A DNA stretch of 64,000 bases from Prolixibacteraceae bacterium (GTDB lineage Bacteria; Bacteroidota; Bacteroidia; Bacteroidales; Prolixibacteraceae): contig JAUWAB010000015.1 in NCBI GenBank assembly GCA_030602265.1, positions 1 through 64,000 of the forward strand. Reading direction: 5' to 3'. Position numbers and translations under genes: made by a program. The notes under the pieces are model-generated. The model was not told where the DNA came from. It worked only from the letters and a program-made list of their open reading frames with translations, and did not search any database. The number at the start of each line of letters is the position of its first letter. Positions within the stretch are counted from its first letter, which is position 1. Positions 16,687 through 25,490 of the stretch are shown one piece after another.

Positions 16687-18453
16687 TTAATTTAACCTCT
16701 CCTTAATGATCGAATCCAGCTCATTTTCATAGCGTTCGAAACCTTCAGACTTGAATTCCGAATAGTTCATCTGCTTAAACTGGTTGATAACCGTTTTAAA
16801 GAATGAGCTGACATCTTCGAAATGCCCGAAGGAGAAGGAGGCATCGGCCACTTCCAGAACCTTGGCAAGCATATACTGCTGTCGTTTCATCGGGGATGAG
16901 GAGTCGATCTTATCGAATGCATCCTGCTGAAGGATTACGAAGTCGATAAGTTCAGACTTCCAGAACCTTTCGTGGAAGGTGATCGGAACGCCATCGTCCC
17001 CCAGGATGTTGATCTGCTCCATGGCTTCTTTTCCACGCAGGAGGATGTCTTTGGCTTTCAGCACGTCGCCGAGCCATTTTTCAGAAACGTTCTTTTCCAG
17101 GTAAGCCTGAACCTCAGGGTATTCCAGGTATTTGGAGTAGCTGTCGATCGGGTCGATGGCCGGATAGCGCTTACTGTCGGCGCGTCCCTGGTTGAGCCCG
17201 TAGAAACAGCGGGCAGCCTTGCGGGTACTTTCGGTCACGGGTTCCTTCAGGTTACCGCCGGCCGGAGATACGGTGCCGATAAAGGTAATGGAGCCTGTTT
17301 CACCGTTGTTAAGATAAACGAACCCGGCCCGGGAATAGAAGTTGGAGATGATGGCAGAGAGGTCCATGGGGAATGCATCCGGCCCGGGAAGTTCTTCCAG
17401 GCGGTTCGACATTTCGCGGAGTGCCTGAGCCCAGCGGGAGGTTGAGTCCGCCATCAGCAGAACCTTCAGTCCCATTGCGCGGTAATACTCGGCTATGGTC
17501 ATGGCCGTATATACAGATGCCTCACGGGCGGCCACCGGCATGTTGGAGGTATTGGCGATGATAATGGTTCTTTCAATCAGTTTTTTTCCGGTGCGCGGGT
17601 CGTCGAGCTCAGGGAATTCGGTAAATACCTCCACCACCTCGTTGGCACGTTCCCCGCAGGCTGCGATGATCACGATGTCGGCCTCCGCCTGCTTTGAAAT
17701 GGCATGCTGAAGTACGGTTTTGCCGGTTCCGAAAGGCCCGGGGATAAATCCGGTACCCCCTTCGGTGATGGGATTGAGCGTATCCATACAGCGGACACCG
17801 GTTTCGAGCAGCTTGAAAGGACGTGGTTTTTCCTTGTATGCCCGTATGGCAAGCTTCACCGGCCATTTCTGGACCATGGTCAGTTCTGTGTCGTTGCCTT
17901 CGCTGTCGGTGATTACCGCAATTTTATGGTCTACGGTGTATACGCCTTCCGGAACGATGCTCTTCAGGGTATACCGGCCCGTAAGTTTAAATGGAACCAT
18001 GATTTTGTGCGGCATATCGTTTTCATCCACTTCGGCCAGCCAGTCACCGGCCGCCAGGGTATCACCCGGTTTTGCCAGCGGTTTGAAAGGCCACAACTTC
18101 TCGCGGTTGAGCGGATCGGTATACTCCCCGCGCTTCAGGAAAACGCCTTCCATCTTGTCGAGATCGTTCTGCAGCCCGTCGTAATTCCTCGAAAGGATAC
18201 CCGGACCGAGCGTAACCTCCAGCAGGTGCCCCTGGAATTCAACCAGTGATCCCGCCTTCAGTCCGCGTGTACTTTCAAACACCTGCACGTAGGCATGCTT
18301 GCCGACAACCTTGATCACCTCGGCCATCAGACGCTCTTCCTTCAGCGTGATGAAGCATATCTCGTTCTGGCCCACCGGCCCGTCTACTTCTACAATTACC
18401 AGGTTGGCCACGATACCGGCAACCTTCCCCGTTGTTTTATTTTCTCTTGCCAT
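16687..18453 (-). CDS. ntpA: V-type ATPase/synthase subunit A (catalytic)
   Basis: 588 residues, typical for the catalytic A subunit. The Walker A P-loop is GPFGTGKT at 239-246, preceded by the A-specific insertion (about 115-200). The GER motif with the catalytic glutamate lies at about 267-269 (ACGERANEVVE), followed by NTSNMPVAARE and the DSTSRWAQALRE block. Its start overlaps the end of the DUF2764 gene by 17 bp. Together with B it forms the ATP-hydrolysing or ATP-synthesising head. Confidence 0.97.
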   Translation of the reverse strand: MARENKTTGKVAGIVANLVIVEVDGPVGQNEICFITLKEERLMAEVIKVVGKHAYVQVFESTRGLKAGSLVEFQGHLLEVTLGPGILSRNYDGLQNDLDKMEGVFLKRGEYTDPLNREKLWPFKPLAKPGDTLAAGDWLAEVDENDMPHKIMVPFKLTGRYTLKSIVPEGVYTVDHKIAVITDSEGNDTELTMVQKWPVKLAIRAYKEKPRPFKLLETGVRCMDTLNPITEGGTGFIPGPFGTGKTVLQHAISKQAEADIVIIAACGERANEVVEVFTEFPELDDPRTGKKLIERTIIIANTSNMPVAAREASVYTAMTIAEYYRAMGLKVLLMADSTSRWAQALREMSNRLEELPGPDAFPMDLSAIISNFYSRAGFVYLNNGETGSITFIGTVSPAGGNLKEPVTESTRKAARCFYGLNQGRADSKRYPAIDPIDSYSKYLEYPEVQAYLEKNVSEKWLGDVLKAKDILLRGKEAMEQINILGDDGVPITFHERFWKSELIDFVILQQDAFDKIDSSSPMKRQQYMLAKVLEVADASFSFGHFEDVSSFFKTVINQFKQMNYSEFKSEGFERYENELDSIIKERLN

Positions 18454-19303
18454 ATGTTAATGCAAATTCTTCAGGAAATTCAAAATTTGTTTGTAACTCT
18501 TTCAATAACTGACTAAACAGCTGCTGTCCCTTCTCCTTATCGAGATTAAACCAGCGTTCAACGATAAACAGTTTCTGAACAAATGCCAGCACCTTTTCTG
18601 CAGTGAAATAGTTGAAGAAGGTTATTTCATCCAGAAAATTCCAAAAATGGTTGTCGATGCGCAGTTCCCGATCCAGGATATTGTCCATTTCAAAAATCTG
18701 GACAATGTCCTCTATGTCATTGATCTCGGTGGAAAGACCAAAGTCGCGCGACCTGCTTTTCCTCAGGGCATGGGTCACTTCGTCACTGCCAATCAGTGCC
18801 TCATCGAACGGGATATTGTGTTTACGCCCGTTGAGCGCCAGCATAATATTGCCCATATTCAGGCGATAAGTGGCAAAACCCTCCAGGAATTTGTTCCCGT
18901 GGCCATCCAGCAGGTTAAACCAGGCTTCGGTCAGGTAATGGCTGCCGGAAGCCCGCGTAAAATCCTCCTCCTCATCGTGAAAAAGTTCCGTAAAATCAAC
19001 AAAATATGCAGGAAACACAGAGGTGTCCATCAGGTCAAACTGCTTCTTGTCGACTAATTGCTCCAGCAGGTCACGTGAGAAATTTCCCCGGTCGTCCCAT
19101 TCAAACTGTTTAACGAACAGCAAATTGAGCAGGTTTTCATGGTCCCATGGCAGATAGAGGAGCTTTACCATCTCATAATCATCGGGATGGAGTTCCTCAT
19201 GCAGATAAGCCCTCAACTGCACCGATGTAAAATGGAGTTTTTTATCATCAGGCACAATATCGGGCAACCCGGCTACAAGACAATAATAGTTTCTTGTGCT
19301 CAT
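18437..19303 (-). CDS. DUF2764 protein of the V-type ATPase operon
   Basis: 288 residues of the DUF2764 family, which occurs almost only inside Bacteroidetes-type V-type ATPase operons between subunits E and A. It starts with the family signature NYYCLVAGLPDI and is largely helical. Subunit C (d in eukaryotes), which caps the K ring and couples it to the central stalk, is missing from this operon and would usually sit in this position. A role as its counterpart is a reasonable inference from gene order, since both are helical with YYY/Y-rich starts, but I cannot prove homology. Its ATG overlaps the subunit E stop by 4 bp (ATGA). Confidence 0.88.
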   Translation of the reverse strand: MSTRNYYCLVAGLPDIVPDDKKLHFTSVQLRAYLHEELHPDDYEMVKLLYLPWDHENLLNLLFVKQFEWDDRGNFSRDLLEQLVDKKQFDLMDTSVFPAYFVDFTELFHDEEEDFTRASGSHYLTEAWFNLLDGHGNKFLEGFATYRLNMGNIMLALNGRKHNIPFDEALIGSDEVTHALRKSRSRDFGLSTEINDIEDIVQIFEMDNILDRELRIDNHFWNFLDEITFFNYFTAEKVLAFVQKLFIVERWFNLDKEKGQQLFSQLLKELQTNFEFPEEFALTYGKRK

Positions 19304-19914
19304 TTTGCCTCCCCGAAAAGAAGTTGACTGGTTTTCGGACGCAGGTAAGCTTTCAGGAAGTTGGTGAAATCCTCATCGGTAAAGCTGATCAGGTAGCTTC
19401 CGTCGGCCGGGCCTATCCGGAACCCGGATTTCACATGCTGGCTGAAGGATACTTCAAGGCCCTTGTTCAGCTCGGTTGCCAGGTTATTCCTGAAGAATGT
19501 CTCCATCTGCTCCCGCCCGCTCTCCGGCAGGATTACACTCAGATCAAAACTTTCCTTGCTGAGCCAGCCTTTGACTACCTCGAGTACCAGCTTTTGAATA
19601 TACTCCTTGTCGGAGAATATCTCTCTGACCGGCGGTTGGATTACATTCATGCTTACCAGCGTGGTAATTTCCTGCCTGACTGAGGAAACGGCCTGGTTAA
19701 CTGTCATTTTGATCTCTGAATCCACATGTCTTTTCAGTTCATCCGACTTGGCCCTGGCCTCATTCAGGAGATTATCAGCCGCCTTGCGGGCATCCTGCTC
19801 AATCCTGGCAGCCTTTTCATTGGCCTCTTTTAAAATGGCGTCGGCCTCCTGGCGGGCTTTCTGCACCCCTTCGTTATAAATTGCTTCTGTTAATTGTTGA
19901 ATTTTTGAATCCAT
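19300..19914 (-). CDS. ntpE: V-type ATPase/synthase subunit E (peripheral stalk)
   Basis: 204 residues and the first gene of the operon. The N-terminal half is a charged coiled coil with Ala/Lys/Glu heptads (KARQEADAILKEANEKAARIE), the usual peripheral stalk helix. The C-terminal globular part (about 110-204) binds the head. It normally pairs with subunit G/H, for which no gene is visible; DUF2764 or an unlinked gene might replace it. A 421-bp AT-rich region separates it from the divergent serine hydrolase gene, so the operon promoter must lie there. Confidence 0.9.
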   Translation of the reverse strand: MDSKIQQLTEAIYNEGVQKARQEADAILKEANEKAARIEQDARKAADNLLNEARAKSDELKRHVDSEIKMTVNQAVSSVRQEITTLVSMNVIQPPVREIFSDKEYIQKLVLEVVKGWLSKESFDLSVILPESGREQMETFFRNNLATELNKGLEVSFSQHVKSGFRIGPADGSYLISFTDEDFTNFLKAYLRPKTSQLLFGEAK

Positions 19915-20335
19915 ATATCATTTTTTAAAAATTTCCTGAAAATTATGTTACCTCAAGCTGAAAACATGATAAATATCATAATCATAAGTTGCTTCATATC
20001 AAGAATCGTAAATGTACTAACAAGATTTTGAAATCCTGTATCCATTTTTATGATATTTTCCTGATATATGCTGTACAATATGTATTGAAAATTTTCAATA
20101 TAAGTAACTTTAAGCCAAAGCATTAAACCATCTGCAGATCACAACATTCATGATAATTTACTGAATATCTGAATTTTAAAATGCAAACCTACTTCAATTT
20201 ACGGGTTGGCCCGAATCTTGGCCAACATCATCTTCAGACAATTTTATCTTTTAATATTGGCTTAACTTAGCTCCGGAATTAAGTATGGAAATGATATATT
20301 TGCGAATTATCGAACCTCAAAAATTTATTGACAAA
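19915..20335. other. AT-rich divergent promoter region between the ATPase operon and a serine hydrolase gene
   Basis: 421 bp without a plausible gene. On the plus strand TATATTTG (20295-20302) is a -7 match for the hydrolase. On the minus strand I see only one-mismatch elements (for example TACATTTA), so the ATPase promoter is not assigned. No repeat or RNA-like hairpin stands out. Confidence 0.5.
20295..20302 (+). promoter_or_regulatory. Candidate -7 element for the serine hydrolase gene
   Basis: TATATTTG matches TAnnTTTG and lies between the ATG at 20285 and the ATG at 20336. It therefore supports the later start. No clear -33 element. Confidence 0.4.
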
Positions 20336-21877
20336 ATGAAACGATATTTTACCCTTCTGGCCGTATATCTCTCGGCATGCTTAATGGTCGCAGCACAAAC
20401 CAATGAACATAAGTCCGTATTGGAAACGCTTGACCAGTATTACCGTAAAGCATTGGCCGACTGGGGGGTACCCGGCATGTCGGTAGCCATTGTAAAAGAT
20501 GGAAGCATCATATTCAGTAAGGGTTACGGAGAATTGGAAACAGGCAAACCCGAAATTCCCGACGGCAATACGCTCTATGCCATCGCGTCAAACACCAAGG
20601 CATTTACGGCCACCATGATCGGACAACTGGTCGATGAAGGCAAATGTTCATGGAACGACAAGGTACAGCAGTACCTGCCATGGTTTCAGGTTTATGATCC
20701 GGCAGTAGGCAGCCAGGTGACCCTGCGTGATTTGCTGAGCCACCGGGTTGGTTACGGCACTTTCAGCGGAGATGTGATCTGGTACCGGTCTAACCTTTCG
20801 GCAGAGGATATCATCAGGGGTGCCCGCCATCTTGAGCCAGCTTTTGAGTTCAGGGCCGGGTACGGTTATTCCAATATCATGTTCATAACGGCGGGAAAGG
20901 TGATTGAAGCCATAACCGGAAAGAGCTGGTTTGAAAACGTTCAGGACCGTATCCTGCAGCCCCTGGGCATGACCAGGACCACCATATACCCCGAGGCCCT
21001 GTCAGCACTGGGTAATGTCGCCACGCCGCACGCACGGAAAGATGATCGCAACATTCCCATAGAATACACCTCCTGGGCCGAGATTGCTGCCATGGGCGGG
21101 TTGATCTCCAGCGTCAATGATGTGGCTCAGTGGATGATATTCAACCTGGATCACGGAGTCTGGGACGGAAAACCGCTGATCTCACCCGGATCACTGAACC
21201 TGATCATGACTCCGCATAACAACCATGTAGTGAACCATGCCAGCCCAAACGACACCAGGACACACTTCAACGGATATGGTCTCGGATGGTCACTCAGGGA
21301 TTATCATGGCCGGATGATGGTCAGCCACACCGGAGGTTACGACGGAATGATCTCAGCCGTCACCCTCATTCCCGATGAAAAACTGGGCGTTGTCGTCCTG
21401 ACCAATGGCATGAAAAGTCCGTACATGGCCGCCACCTATCAGACCATCGATGCTTTTATGGGGGTTAACCAGGGGAAAAACTGGTCGGATGAACTTTTAG
21501 CCCGTACCAATAGCCGGGAGCAAAGCGATACCCGGATTTCAGACCGCATAGCCAGTCAGATTCAGGGCACAAAACCTTCGCTTCCTCTGGAAAAGTATAC
21601 CGGGACCTATCGCTCAGCCATATACGGGAACATCATCATCAGCCTGGAAAACGGGAAACTGAAAATGAACCTGGAGCACTCACCGGAGCTTTCCTCCACG
21701 CTGAAGCATTTTCATTATGATGTTTTTGAGATTATCTGGGACCAGGAACAGGCATGGTTCCAGTTTGGCACGGTAAAATTCAATACCGACAATTACCTGA
21801 AGGTTACGGGAATCGATTTTGACGTACCCAACGATGACATCTTTTTTGAGGAACTGAAACCGGTAAAAGTCAATTGA
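20336..21877 (+). CDS. Secreted serine hydrolase, beta-lactamase/class C penicillin-binding family, with DUF3471-like C-terminal domain
   Basis: 513 residues with a signal peptide (MKRYFTLLAVYLSACLMVAAQ). The serine beta-lactamase fold shows the catalytic S-x-x-K in ASNTKAF, the Y-x-N motif in GYSNIMF and the HTGGYDG block in place of KTG. A C-terminal extension of about 100 residues (from LPLEKYTGTYRS) fits the DUF3471 or lipocalin-like domain often fused to such proteins. Likely substrates are peptides or esters rather than beta-lactams. The in-frame ATG at 20285 would put 17 residues before the signal peptide and overlap the promoter, so I reject it. Monocistronic; its stop is 6 bp from the convergent rsmG stop. 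Confidence 0.9.
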   Translation: MKRYFTLLAVYLSACLMVAAQTNEHKSVLETLDQYYRKALADWGVPGMSVAIVKDGSIIFSKGYGELETGKPEIPDGNTLYAIASNTKAFTATMIGQLVDEGKCSWNDKVQQYLPWFQVYDPAVGSQVTLRDLLSHRVGYGTFSGDVIWYRSNLSAEDIIRGARHLEPAFEFRAGYGYSNIMFITAGKVIEAITGKSWFENVQDRILQPLGMTRTTIYPEALSALGNVATPHARKDDRNIPIEYTSWAEIAAMGGLISSVNDVAQWMIFNLDHGVWDGKPLISPGSLNLIMTPHNNHVVNHASPNDTRTHFNGYGLGWSLRDYHGRMMVSHTGGYDGMISAVTLIPDEKLGVVVLTNGMKSPYMAATYQTIDAFMGVNQGKNWSDELLARTNSREQSDTRISDRIASQIQGTKPSLPLEKYTGTYRSAIYGNIIISLENGKLKMNLEHSPELSSTLKHFHYDVFEIIWDQEQAWFQFGTVKFNTDNYLKVTGIDFDVPNDDIFFEELKPVKVN

Positions 21878-21883
21878 GCCAAT

Positions 21884-22516
21884 TCAGACCGGCAGGTAGA
21901 CCAGTTTTTTGGTTTCAAAAAATTCTTCGCTGAAAAATTCCGACAGGTCATAAACAACGGGCCTTTTACCGAAAGGTTTCAGTTCATCTGAAAGGTCTCC
22001 GCCTTTCAGGTAGAGTATCCCGTTTGGCAAGGCATTCCGGTTTTCAGCGGATACATTTTTCCTGATCCATTTCATAAATTCGGGAAGGGAAGTCACTGCC
22101 CGGCTAACCACAAAGTCAAACCTGGTGGTCAGGGTTTCGGCCCTCACCTGCATGGCATCAACGTTATTCAATCCGAGTGATCCGGCAACAGCCTGTACCA
22201 CCCTGATTTTCTTGCCAATCGAATCGACCAGCATGAATTTGACGGAAGGGAAAAGTATGGCAAGCGGTATCCCCGGAAATCCCCCGCCTGTGCCCACATC
22301 CAGGATGGTGCTGCCCGGAGTGAACCGGATAACCCTGGCAATGGCAAGCGAATGGAGAACATGCTTCTCATACAGTGAACCGATATCCTTCCTGGAAACT
22401 ACATTGATCTTTTCATTCCACTCCCGGTAAAGCGGCTCAAGCATATCGAAAGCAGTGTATTGATTGTTGTCAAGTCCGGGGAAATATTTTCTGATCAGCG
22501 CTGCGTTTTCCGTCAT
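21884..22516 (-). CDS. rsmG: 16S rRNA (guanine527-N7)-methyltransferase RsmG
   Basis: 210 residues, the normal length. It methylates N7 of G527 in 16S rRNA using SAM. The SAM-binding motif I is LDVGTGGGFPGIPLAI, preceded by the RsmG signature NVVSRKDIGSLYEKHVLHS. The SRAVTSLPEFMKW block follows. It starts 2 bp after the stop of the ECF sigma factor gene and so is the third gene of an operon that begins with the glycosyltransferase. Confidence 0.95.
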   Translation of the reverse strand: MTENAALIRKYFPGLDNNQYTAFDMLEPLYREWNEKINVVSRKDIGSLYEKHVLHSLAIARVIRFTPGSTILDVGTGGGFPGIPLAILFPSVKFMLVDSIGKKIRVVQAVAGSLGLNNVDAMQVRAETLTTRFDFVVSRAVTSLPEFMKWIRKNVSAENRNALPNGILYLKGGDLSDELKPFGKRPVVYDLSEFFSEEFFETKKLVYLPV

Positions 22517-22518
22517 AT

Positions 22519-23130
22519 CTAATCCTTATCGCTCATTTCTGTTGTTTCAATCAACTTGAAAAGCATCTCACGGGCCCTGAACAGCTGCGCTTTCACGGTA
22601 CCCAGCGGCAGGTTAAGCTCCGAGGCGATCTCCTCATACGACAATTCCCTGAAATAGCGGTACTCAACCAGCGTCTGGTACCTGGGCTTGAGTTTCCTGA
22701 CCACCTTACGCATCAGAATCGCCTTCTGCTTACGGATTAGGCGCTCCTCGGGATTGGGGTCCCTGGATTTCAGCTTTACCGGTGATTCATTTTCGTTGGG
22801 ATCCTGACTTCCCTCGATCGGGACCAGGTTGCCTTTCCTTTTACGCAAAAAGTCAATACAGTTGTTGGAGGCAATCTTAAACAACCATGTACTGAAAGCG
22901 TAACTGGGCGAATACTGGTGCAGGTTTTTGAAGGCTTTACCGAAGGCTTCGAGCGTAAGGTCTTCGGCGTCGCTCTTGTTGTTGACCATCTTCAGCAGCA
23001 TAAAATAGATGGCATCCTTGTACCTGGCCAGAAGCCGGGCAAAAGCCGTTTCGTCGCCTTCAAGCGCTGCCTGCACAAGGTCATAATCCTGTAATGCCTT
23101 ATCTGAAAGATTATCGTTTAACTCACTCAT
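22519..23130 (-). CDS. ECF-type RNA polymerase sigma factor
   Basis: 203 residues. The sigma-2 region (about 20-90) has the conserved FARLLARYKDAIYFMLLKMV and DAEDLTLEAFGKAFKNL helices and the core-binding STWLFKIASNNCIDFLRK. A linker rich in charged residues leads to sigma-4 (about 135-195) with the helix-turn-helix LSYEEIASELNLPLGTVKAQLFRARE. No anti-sigma gene is adjacent, which is unusual for an ECF factor; the neighbours are a glycosyltransferase upstream and rsmG downstream. I chose the ATG at 23130 because it overlaps the glycosyltransferase stop as ATGA (23127-23130). A longer frame would start at 23163. Confidence 0.92.
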   Translation of the reverse strand: MSELNDNLSDKALQDYDLVQAALEGDETAFARLLARYKDAIYFMLLKMVNNKSDAEDLTLEAFGKAFKNLHQYSPSYAFSTWLFKIASNNCIDFLRKRKGNLVPIEGSQDPNENESPVKLKSRDPNPEERLIRKQKAILMRKVVRKLKPRYQTLVEYRYFRELSYEEIASELNLPLGTVKAQLFRAREMLFKLIETTEMSDKD

Positions 23131-24266
23131 TTCCGCCTTTTTCTTGATTGAATAAACTTCCAATGCGCGGCCATTCTGTAGTATGGCGCGATGATAGCAT
23201 ACATCAACGAATATACAAATAATTCCGGCTCCTGAAACTTTTTCAGCAACTTATTTATGATAAACAAATAAATAACTGATTTTAAAACCATTAAGCCGGC
23301 AATATAAACATATAACCAGGGATAAATCAGAACCAGGACGATAGCCACGGGCAATAACAGGAATCCCGCCGACCTGGACAAGTGTCTGAAAAACCGGGGG
23401 CCGGGGTGCAAATGCTTTACCAGCCGGAAGGATTTATTGAACAGGTCACGCAGAGAACTTTTGTCAATCCCCGTCTCTTTCCTGACGGCCATATTCCCTG
23501 CAGGCAGAATCCCGGCTTTACCTCTTTTCACGATATGGTTGACCACCATTTCCAGGTTCAGGTATTCCTCCCTTATTTTCCCTGCCAGTCCACCGGTTTC
23601 AAAATATGCCTTCTTACTGAAAGTAACATTCTCCTCGGCGGTCACATAGGGCATTCCGGTTATGGCGAACGACATACTTTCCATTTGCTGAAAAAAGGAT
23701 TCGGCACGGTAAAGTCTGTGCAGAAAATCTTTCCGGGGCAGGAGGTTGCAGTAGCCAATGACGACGTCCTTCCCTGCTGAAATTGATGCAGAAATCCCGG
23801 GAAGCCAGTGGTTATCCGGACAAACGGCAGCCGGGTGTGATACGACTACCATATCATGGGAAGCTGCTTTCAGTCCGATATTTCTGGCTAATTTGTCAGA
23901 ATACCGGGTCTCCTGGTTCAGAGAGGTAAACTTCAGCCGGGGGTATTTATTCTTCAGTAATGCCAGCGTGGCCAATGAATTATCTTCTGAAAAATCATCC
24001 ACAACCAGTACCTCATAGTTGGGATAACCCATCCTGAGCCAGTCGGGAAGATTGCCTGCCAGGTGCTCCTCCTCGTTTCGCTCGGTAATGAGAATGGTCA
24101 GTGGTACCGAAGAAGATCCGGCAGGTGCCGGTTTTTTTATGGCCAGTCTGCCGTAAAAAACCATCTCATACAGCAACCTGTACAGCCATATCAGCAATAC
24201 AAATCCTATAATGAGGTAACCGGCGGCATCAAGAGATTGTAAGTGTGATAAAATATTAAAAGGCAT
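23127..24266 (-). CDS. Family 2-like glycosyltransferase, membrane-bound, DxD motif not conserved
   Basis: 379 residues. One N-terminal TM helix (about 14-32) is followed by a GT-A domain starting at VPLTILITERNEEEHL, with the nucleotide-binding VVDDFSEDNS (88-97), and the C-terminus has two or three TM helices (about 285-345). In family 2 enzymes a DxD or DAD motif should follow where this protein reads VSHPAAVCPDNHW (142-154): the acidic pair is replaced by Pro/Ala. The acceptor-binding region also deviates (VTAEENVTF in place of GxxxxxR). It may therefore be inactive or use another metal site. First gene of the operon with the sigma factor and rsmG. Confidence 0.82.
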   Translation of the reverse strand: MPFNILSHLQSLDAAGYLIIGFVLLIWLYRLLYEMVFYGRLAIKKPAPAGSSSVPLTILITERNEEEHLAGNLPDWLRMGYPNYEVLVVDDFSEDNSLATLALLKNKYPRLKFTSLNQETRYSDKLARNIGLKAASHDMVVVSHPAAVCPDNHWLPGISASISAGKDVVIGYCNLLPRKDFLHRLYRAESFFQQMESMSFAITGMPYVTAEENVTFSKKAYFETGGLAGKIREEYLNLEMVVNHIVKRGKAGILPAGNMAVRKETGIDKSSLRDLFNKSFRLVKHLHPGPRFFRHLSRSAGFLLLPVAIVLVLIYPWLYVYIAGLMVLKSVIYLFIINKLLKKFQEPELFVYSLMYAIIAPYYRMAAHWKFIQSRKRRK

Positions 24267-24282
24267 ACACCTGTTTTACCGG

Positions 24283-24290
24283 CAAATTTA
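24283..24290 (-). promoter_or_regulatory. Candidate -7 element for the glycosyltransferase-sigma-rsmG operon
   Basis: The minus strand reads TAAATTTG, 16 nt before the ATG at 24266. It overlaps the -33 element proposed for divergent tgt, so the two promoters could interfere. Confidence 0.4.
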
Positions 24291-24317
24291 AAAGTATTCT
24301 TATTATAATTATCTTTG
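24287..24317 (+). promoter_or_regulatory. Candidate promoter for tgt-lptF/G
   Basis: TTTA (24287-24290), a 19-nt spacer, then TATCTTTG (24310-24317). The -7 element matches TAnnTTTG exactly; the -33 element has one mismatch. The leader is about 14-19 nt. Confidence 0.5.
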
Positions 24318-24336
24318 AGGCCATTTTTAAAAAACA

Positions 24337-25467
24337 ATGCAGTTCACATTAGAATCCGTTTGTTCCGGCACAAAAGCCCGCGCGGGGAAACTGTCCACTC
24401 CCCACGGCGAGATACTGACACCGATATTTATGCCTGTCGGCACCGCAGGATCGGTGAAAGGGATCCATGCGCGTGACCTGAAGGAGGACATCGGGGCACA
24501 GATTATCCTGGGCAATACCTACCATCTGTACCTGCGCCCCGGGCTTCAGGTCCTTGAGGATGCAGGCGGCCTGCACCGTTTTAATGGCTGGGACGGCCCC
24601 ATCCTTACAGACAGCGGAGGCTTCCAGGTATTTTCACTTGGCGACCTGAGAAAACTGTCTGAACAAGGTGTACGTTTCCAGTCGCATATCGACGGATCTT
24701 ACCATATGTTTACCCCTGAGTCAGTAATGGATATCCAGCGGACCATCGGGGCAGACATTATCATGGCTTTTGATGAATGTGCCCCCGGAGATGCCGAATA
24801 CGACTATGCAAGCAAATCGCTGGAACTCACCCAAAGGTGGTTAGACCGCTGCTTCAACCGGTTTGAGGAAACCCGGCCAAAATATGGATACGACCAGTCT
24901 CTCTTTCCGATAGTACAGGGAGCGGCCTATCCTGATTTAAGGCAAAAAGCGGCCCGGGATATCTGTCATTATCCGGCCGACGGGTATGCGATCGGCGGTT
25001 TGGCCGTAGGCGAACCGGAACAGGTGATGTACGATATGATTGAAGTGGTCAATGCCGAACTGCCCGAAAATAAACCCCGCTACCTGATGGGTGTGGGTAC
25101 TCCGGTCAACATTTTGGAGGCGATCGACAGGGGGGTGGATATGTTCGACTGTGTAATGCCTACCCGGAACGGCAGAAACGGCATGCTCTTTACTAGCGAA
25201 GGCATCATTAATATCCGTAATAATAAATGGGTAAATGACCATTCACCGGTCGATATAAACGGAACGTCGTTTGTAGACCACCACTACAGCCGGGCATACC
25301 TGAGGCATCTGGTAATCTCCGGTGAAATGTTAGGCGCGCAGATTGCCAGTCAGCACAATCTGGCCTTTTACCTGTGGCTGGTGGGCGAGGCCAGAAAACA
25401 GATTATAGCCGGCACATTCGGGTCGTGGAAGGAAGTGATGGTCCACAAACTGAAAAAACGACTGTGA
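24337..25467 (+). CDS. tgt: tRNA-guanine transglycosylase (queuine/preQ1), zinc-ligand cysteines missing
   Basis: 376 residues. It exchanges G34 of GUN-anticodon tRNAs for a queuosine precursor. The active-site segments are there: ILTDSGGFQVFSL with the general-base Asp, GGLAVGE, and FDCVMPTRNGRNGMLFT with the nucleophilic Asp. In most bacterial Tgt a CxCxxC...H zinc site follows (before YSRAYLxHL). Here that stretch reads SPVDINGTSFVDHHYSRAYLRHL and lacks all the cysteines; only the later His in QHNLAFYL remains. The rest is canonical, and I recall the same loss in other Bacteroidetes, so the enzyme is probably active without zinc. Followed after 23 bp by an LptF/G gene. Confidence 0.95.
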   Translation: MQFTLESVCSGTKARAGKLSTPHGEILTPIFMPVGTAGSVKGIHARDLKEDIGAQIILGNTYHLYLRPGLQVLEDAGGLHRFNGWDGPILTDSGGFQVFSLGDLRKLSEQGVRFQSHIDGSYHMFTPESVMDIQRTIGADIIMAFDECAPGDAEYDYASKSLELTQRWLDRCFNRFEETRPKYGYDQSLFPIVQGAAYPDLRQKAARDICHYPADGYAIGGLAVGEPEQVMYDMIEVVNAELPENKPRYLMGVGTPVNILEAIDRGVDMFDCVMPTRNGRNGMLFTSEGIINIRNNKWVNDHSPVDINGTSFVDHHYSRAYLRHLVISGEMLGAQIASQHNLAFYLWLVGEARKQIIAGTFGSWKEVMVHKLKKRL

Positions 25468-25490
25468 GGCATTTATAATTTTCAACGGAA

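Noticed and set aside
20285-20335. Longer N-terminus for the serine hydrolase
   Set aside because: The segment contains the -7 element and would precede the signal peptide.
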